Below are positions 32,666 to 33,590 of a DNA stretch of 33,590 nucleotides, piece by piece; within the stretch, counting starts at the first letter, position 1, and every line of letters starts with the position of its first letter. The translations under genes and the position numbers were made by a program. Source of the DNA: an uncultured Prevotellaceae bacterium (GTDB lineage: Bacteria > Bacteroidota > Bacteroidia > Bacteroidales > Bacteroidaceae). The DNA is taken from assembly GCA_905202115.1 (NCBI GenBank), contig CAJKQZ010000005.1, positions 1 through 33,590 on the forward strand, read 5' to 3'. The notes beneath the pieces are model-generated. The model ran no database searches, was not told where the DNA came from, and was given only the letters and a program-made list of their open reading frames with translations.

Positions 32666-33295
32666 CTATTTTGTTACGTCTTTGGTGTTGTCGGGAAAAA
32701 GGGCGCAGAAGCCTTGTTTGTGGAACTGGTAGTACATTTCTATGTTTTCGGGAGTGTCGTTTTCGAGCACCAGGAGCATTTCTTTGGCAAATTCGAGCGC
32801 TCCCGAGCCGTTTGCCGTCACGATTCTGCCGTCTGCCACGGCCTGTTCGTGTATGTATCCCCCGATGTTTGTGTAGTTCTCGCCTCCCCATAGTTTTAAT
32901 TGGTCTATACCGTTGCCGGTGTGCTTTACGTTGTTAAGTACACCGCATTTTGCGAGGAATGAGGCACCGTTGCAGATACCGCCTATGATTTTTCCCGTTG
33001 CTGCCGCCTTTGATACAATGGGGCGCACTTCGTCTGCCACAGGCTTCATCCAGCCGAAACCTCCGATGAGTATCAGTGCGGCATAGCTGTCGGGCATTGT
33101 GCGGAACGTATAATCGGGTAGTACGCGGAAACCTCCGATAGCCGTTATCGGTTCCATGCTCGGAGCCACGATTTTGTTTATGTATTTAGGGTTGGCTTTC
33201 AGCTCCCGTTCGTCGCTGCTTACGGCCTGCATGATATGAATCATCTCGTGCGAGGCAAAGTCGGGAAGCAGCAGATAAAGAATTTCGTTTGTCAT
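32666..33295 (-). CDS. DJ-1/PfpI-family protein
   Basis: 209 residues with the flavodoxin-like DJ-1/PfpI fold. The nucleophile elbow GGICNGASFLAKCGVL holds the conserved Cys (about residue 108). A preceding strand ends IGGFGWMKP, and an acidic loop lies near the N-terminus (LLPDFASHEMIHIM). The partner region HEQAVADGRIVTANGSGALEFAKEML matches the family. Members include glyoxalases, chaperones, proteases and isonitrile hydratases; the sequence resembles YdeA-type proteins, but the activity is undetermined. It has a strong promoter whose -33 box lies in a palindrome. Confidence 0.9.
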   Translation of the reverse strand: MTNEILYLLLPDFASHEMIHIMQAVSSDERELKANPKYINKIVAPSMEPITAIGGFRVLPDYTFRTMPDSYAALILIGGFGWMKPVADEVRPIVSKAAATGKIIGGICNGASFLAKCGVLNNVKHTGNGIDQLKLWGGENYTNIGGYIHEQAVADGRIVTANGSGALEFAKEMLLVLENDTPENIEMYYQFHKQGFCALFPDNTKDVTK

Positions 33296-33399
33296 GTTTT
33301 TTATGGTGAAGTTCGGAATTGTTTGTCTCGTTGTCGGCTGTAGATGGGCAGAGCCGATTTGCCAGTCCGTAATAGATGATTAATCATCTTGTTTGAATG

Positions 33400-33430
33400 C
33401 AAATATAGCAAAAGGCGAGTGTAGAGCAAA
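33400..33430 (-). promoter_or_regulatory. Promoter of the DJ-1 gene
   Basis: On the minus strand there is TTTG at 33430-33427, 19 bases, then TATATTTG at 33407-33400: a full match. The leader is about 100 bases. The -33 box lies inside the palindrome at 33424-33451. Confidence 0.75.
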
Positions 33431-33451
33431 ATGAGTTCGCTCATTTTGCTC
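33424..33451. promoter_or_regulatory. 12-bp palindrome with TTCG loop over the DJ-1 -33 box
   Basis: GAGCAAAATGAG (33424-33435), TTCG, then the exact complement at 33440-33451. As RNA this would be a very stable UUCG-capped hairpin; as DNA it could be an operator. A second imperfect palindrome lies at 33467-33492. Confidence 0.6.
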
Positions 33452-33535
33452 TGCCGAGCCGCCCATTATATTGGAGCTTTAGCTCAAATATATGGATTAA
33501 TACCGTAAAAGTGTACAGTGCCTTTTCTCTATGGC

Positions 33536-33590
33536 TTTGCAGACAAAAACGGTCAGCGGCCAAGCACTTGAAAATCAGCAGGTGTATATG
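33536..33590 (-). repeat. Dispersed intergenic repeat, copy H (cut by window end)
   Basis: On the minus strand this is the right box, from CATATACACCTGC through TGATTTTCAAGTGCTTG and GCCGCTG to GTCTGCAAA. The palindrome and left box lie beyond the window. The left patch resembles copy A and the right patch equals copy B. Confidence 0.9.

Overview
The window is a chromosomal segment of a Bacteroidales bacterium. Three things point there: Bacteroidetes-type promoters (TTTG, 19 bases, TAnnTTTG) in front of many genes, with few Shine-Dalgarno-like sites; the gene order thrS-infC-rpmI-rplT and lon-tgt-lptG/F-type permease; and typical families such as PD40 envelope proteins, a CBM20-GH77 4-alpha-glucanotransferase, carboxynorspermidine synthase and NDH-2. 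Almost everything is core metabolism and information processing. I see no phage, integrase, transposase, CRISPR array or defence cassette.

Layout. 1-2,700: a leftward AraC regulator and SPL-family radical SAM protein, flanked by repeat copies A and B. 2,742-6,212: the rightward translation operon thrS-infC-rpmI-rplT with a strong terminator. 6,332-7,152: divergent trmN6 and lon promoters. 7,211-13,306: the tightly packed operon lon-tgt-YjgP/YjgQ permease-DEAD helicase. 13,542-13,668: tRNA-Thr(CGU) with its own promoter and terminator. 14,226-20,069: a leftward run of ndh, HAD phosphatase, malQ and a PD40 protein. 20,396-22,526: leftward rlmD with an overlapping unknown gene. 22,647-29,874: rightward Dabb protein, kdsA-kdsD (Kdo synthesis), secreted PLD/cardiolipin synthase-like protein, an unknown gene, carboxynorspermidine synthase and a ThrE-type exporter. 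30,636-33,295: leftward DJ-1 protein, dusB and a SIMPL protein, clearly richer in GC.

The most unusual signal is not a gene. A dispersed intergenic repeat of about 180 bp occurs eight times in 33.6 kb: six copies carry the right module (two cut by the window edges) and two are truncated. It consists of a left A/T-rich hairpin, a conserved left box, a central palindrome of up to 42 bp and a conserved right box. The right box holds an invariant 17-mer flanked by two short hypervariable patches. Two more distant hairpins (29,889 and 30,483) look like diverged relatives whose differences are mostly compensated across the stem. One truncated copy lies in the probable ndh leader and can form two mutually exclusive hairpins. 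I do not recognise this family. A second notable point is a queuosine tRNA-guanine transglycosylase that has lost three of the four classical zinc ligands.
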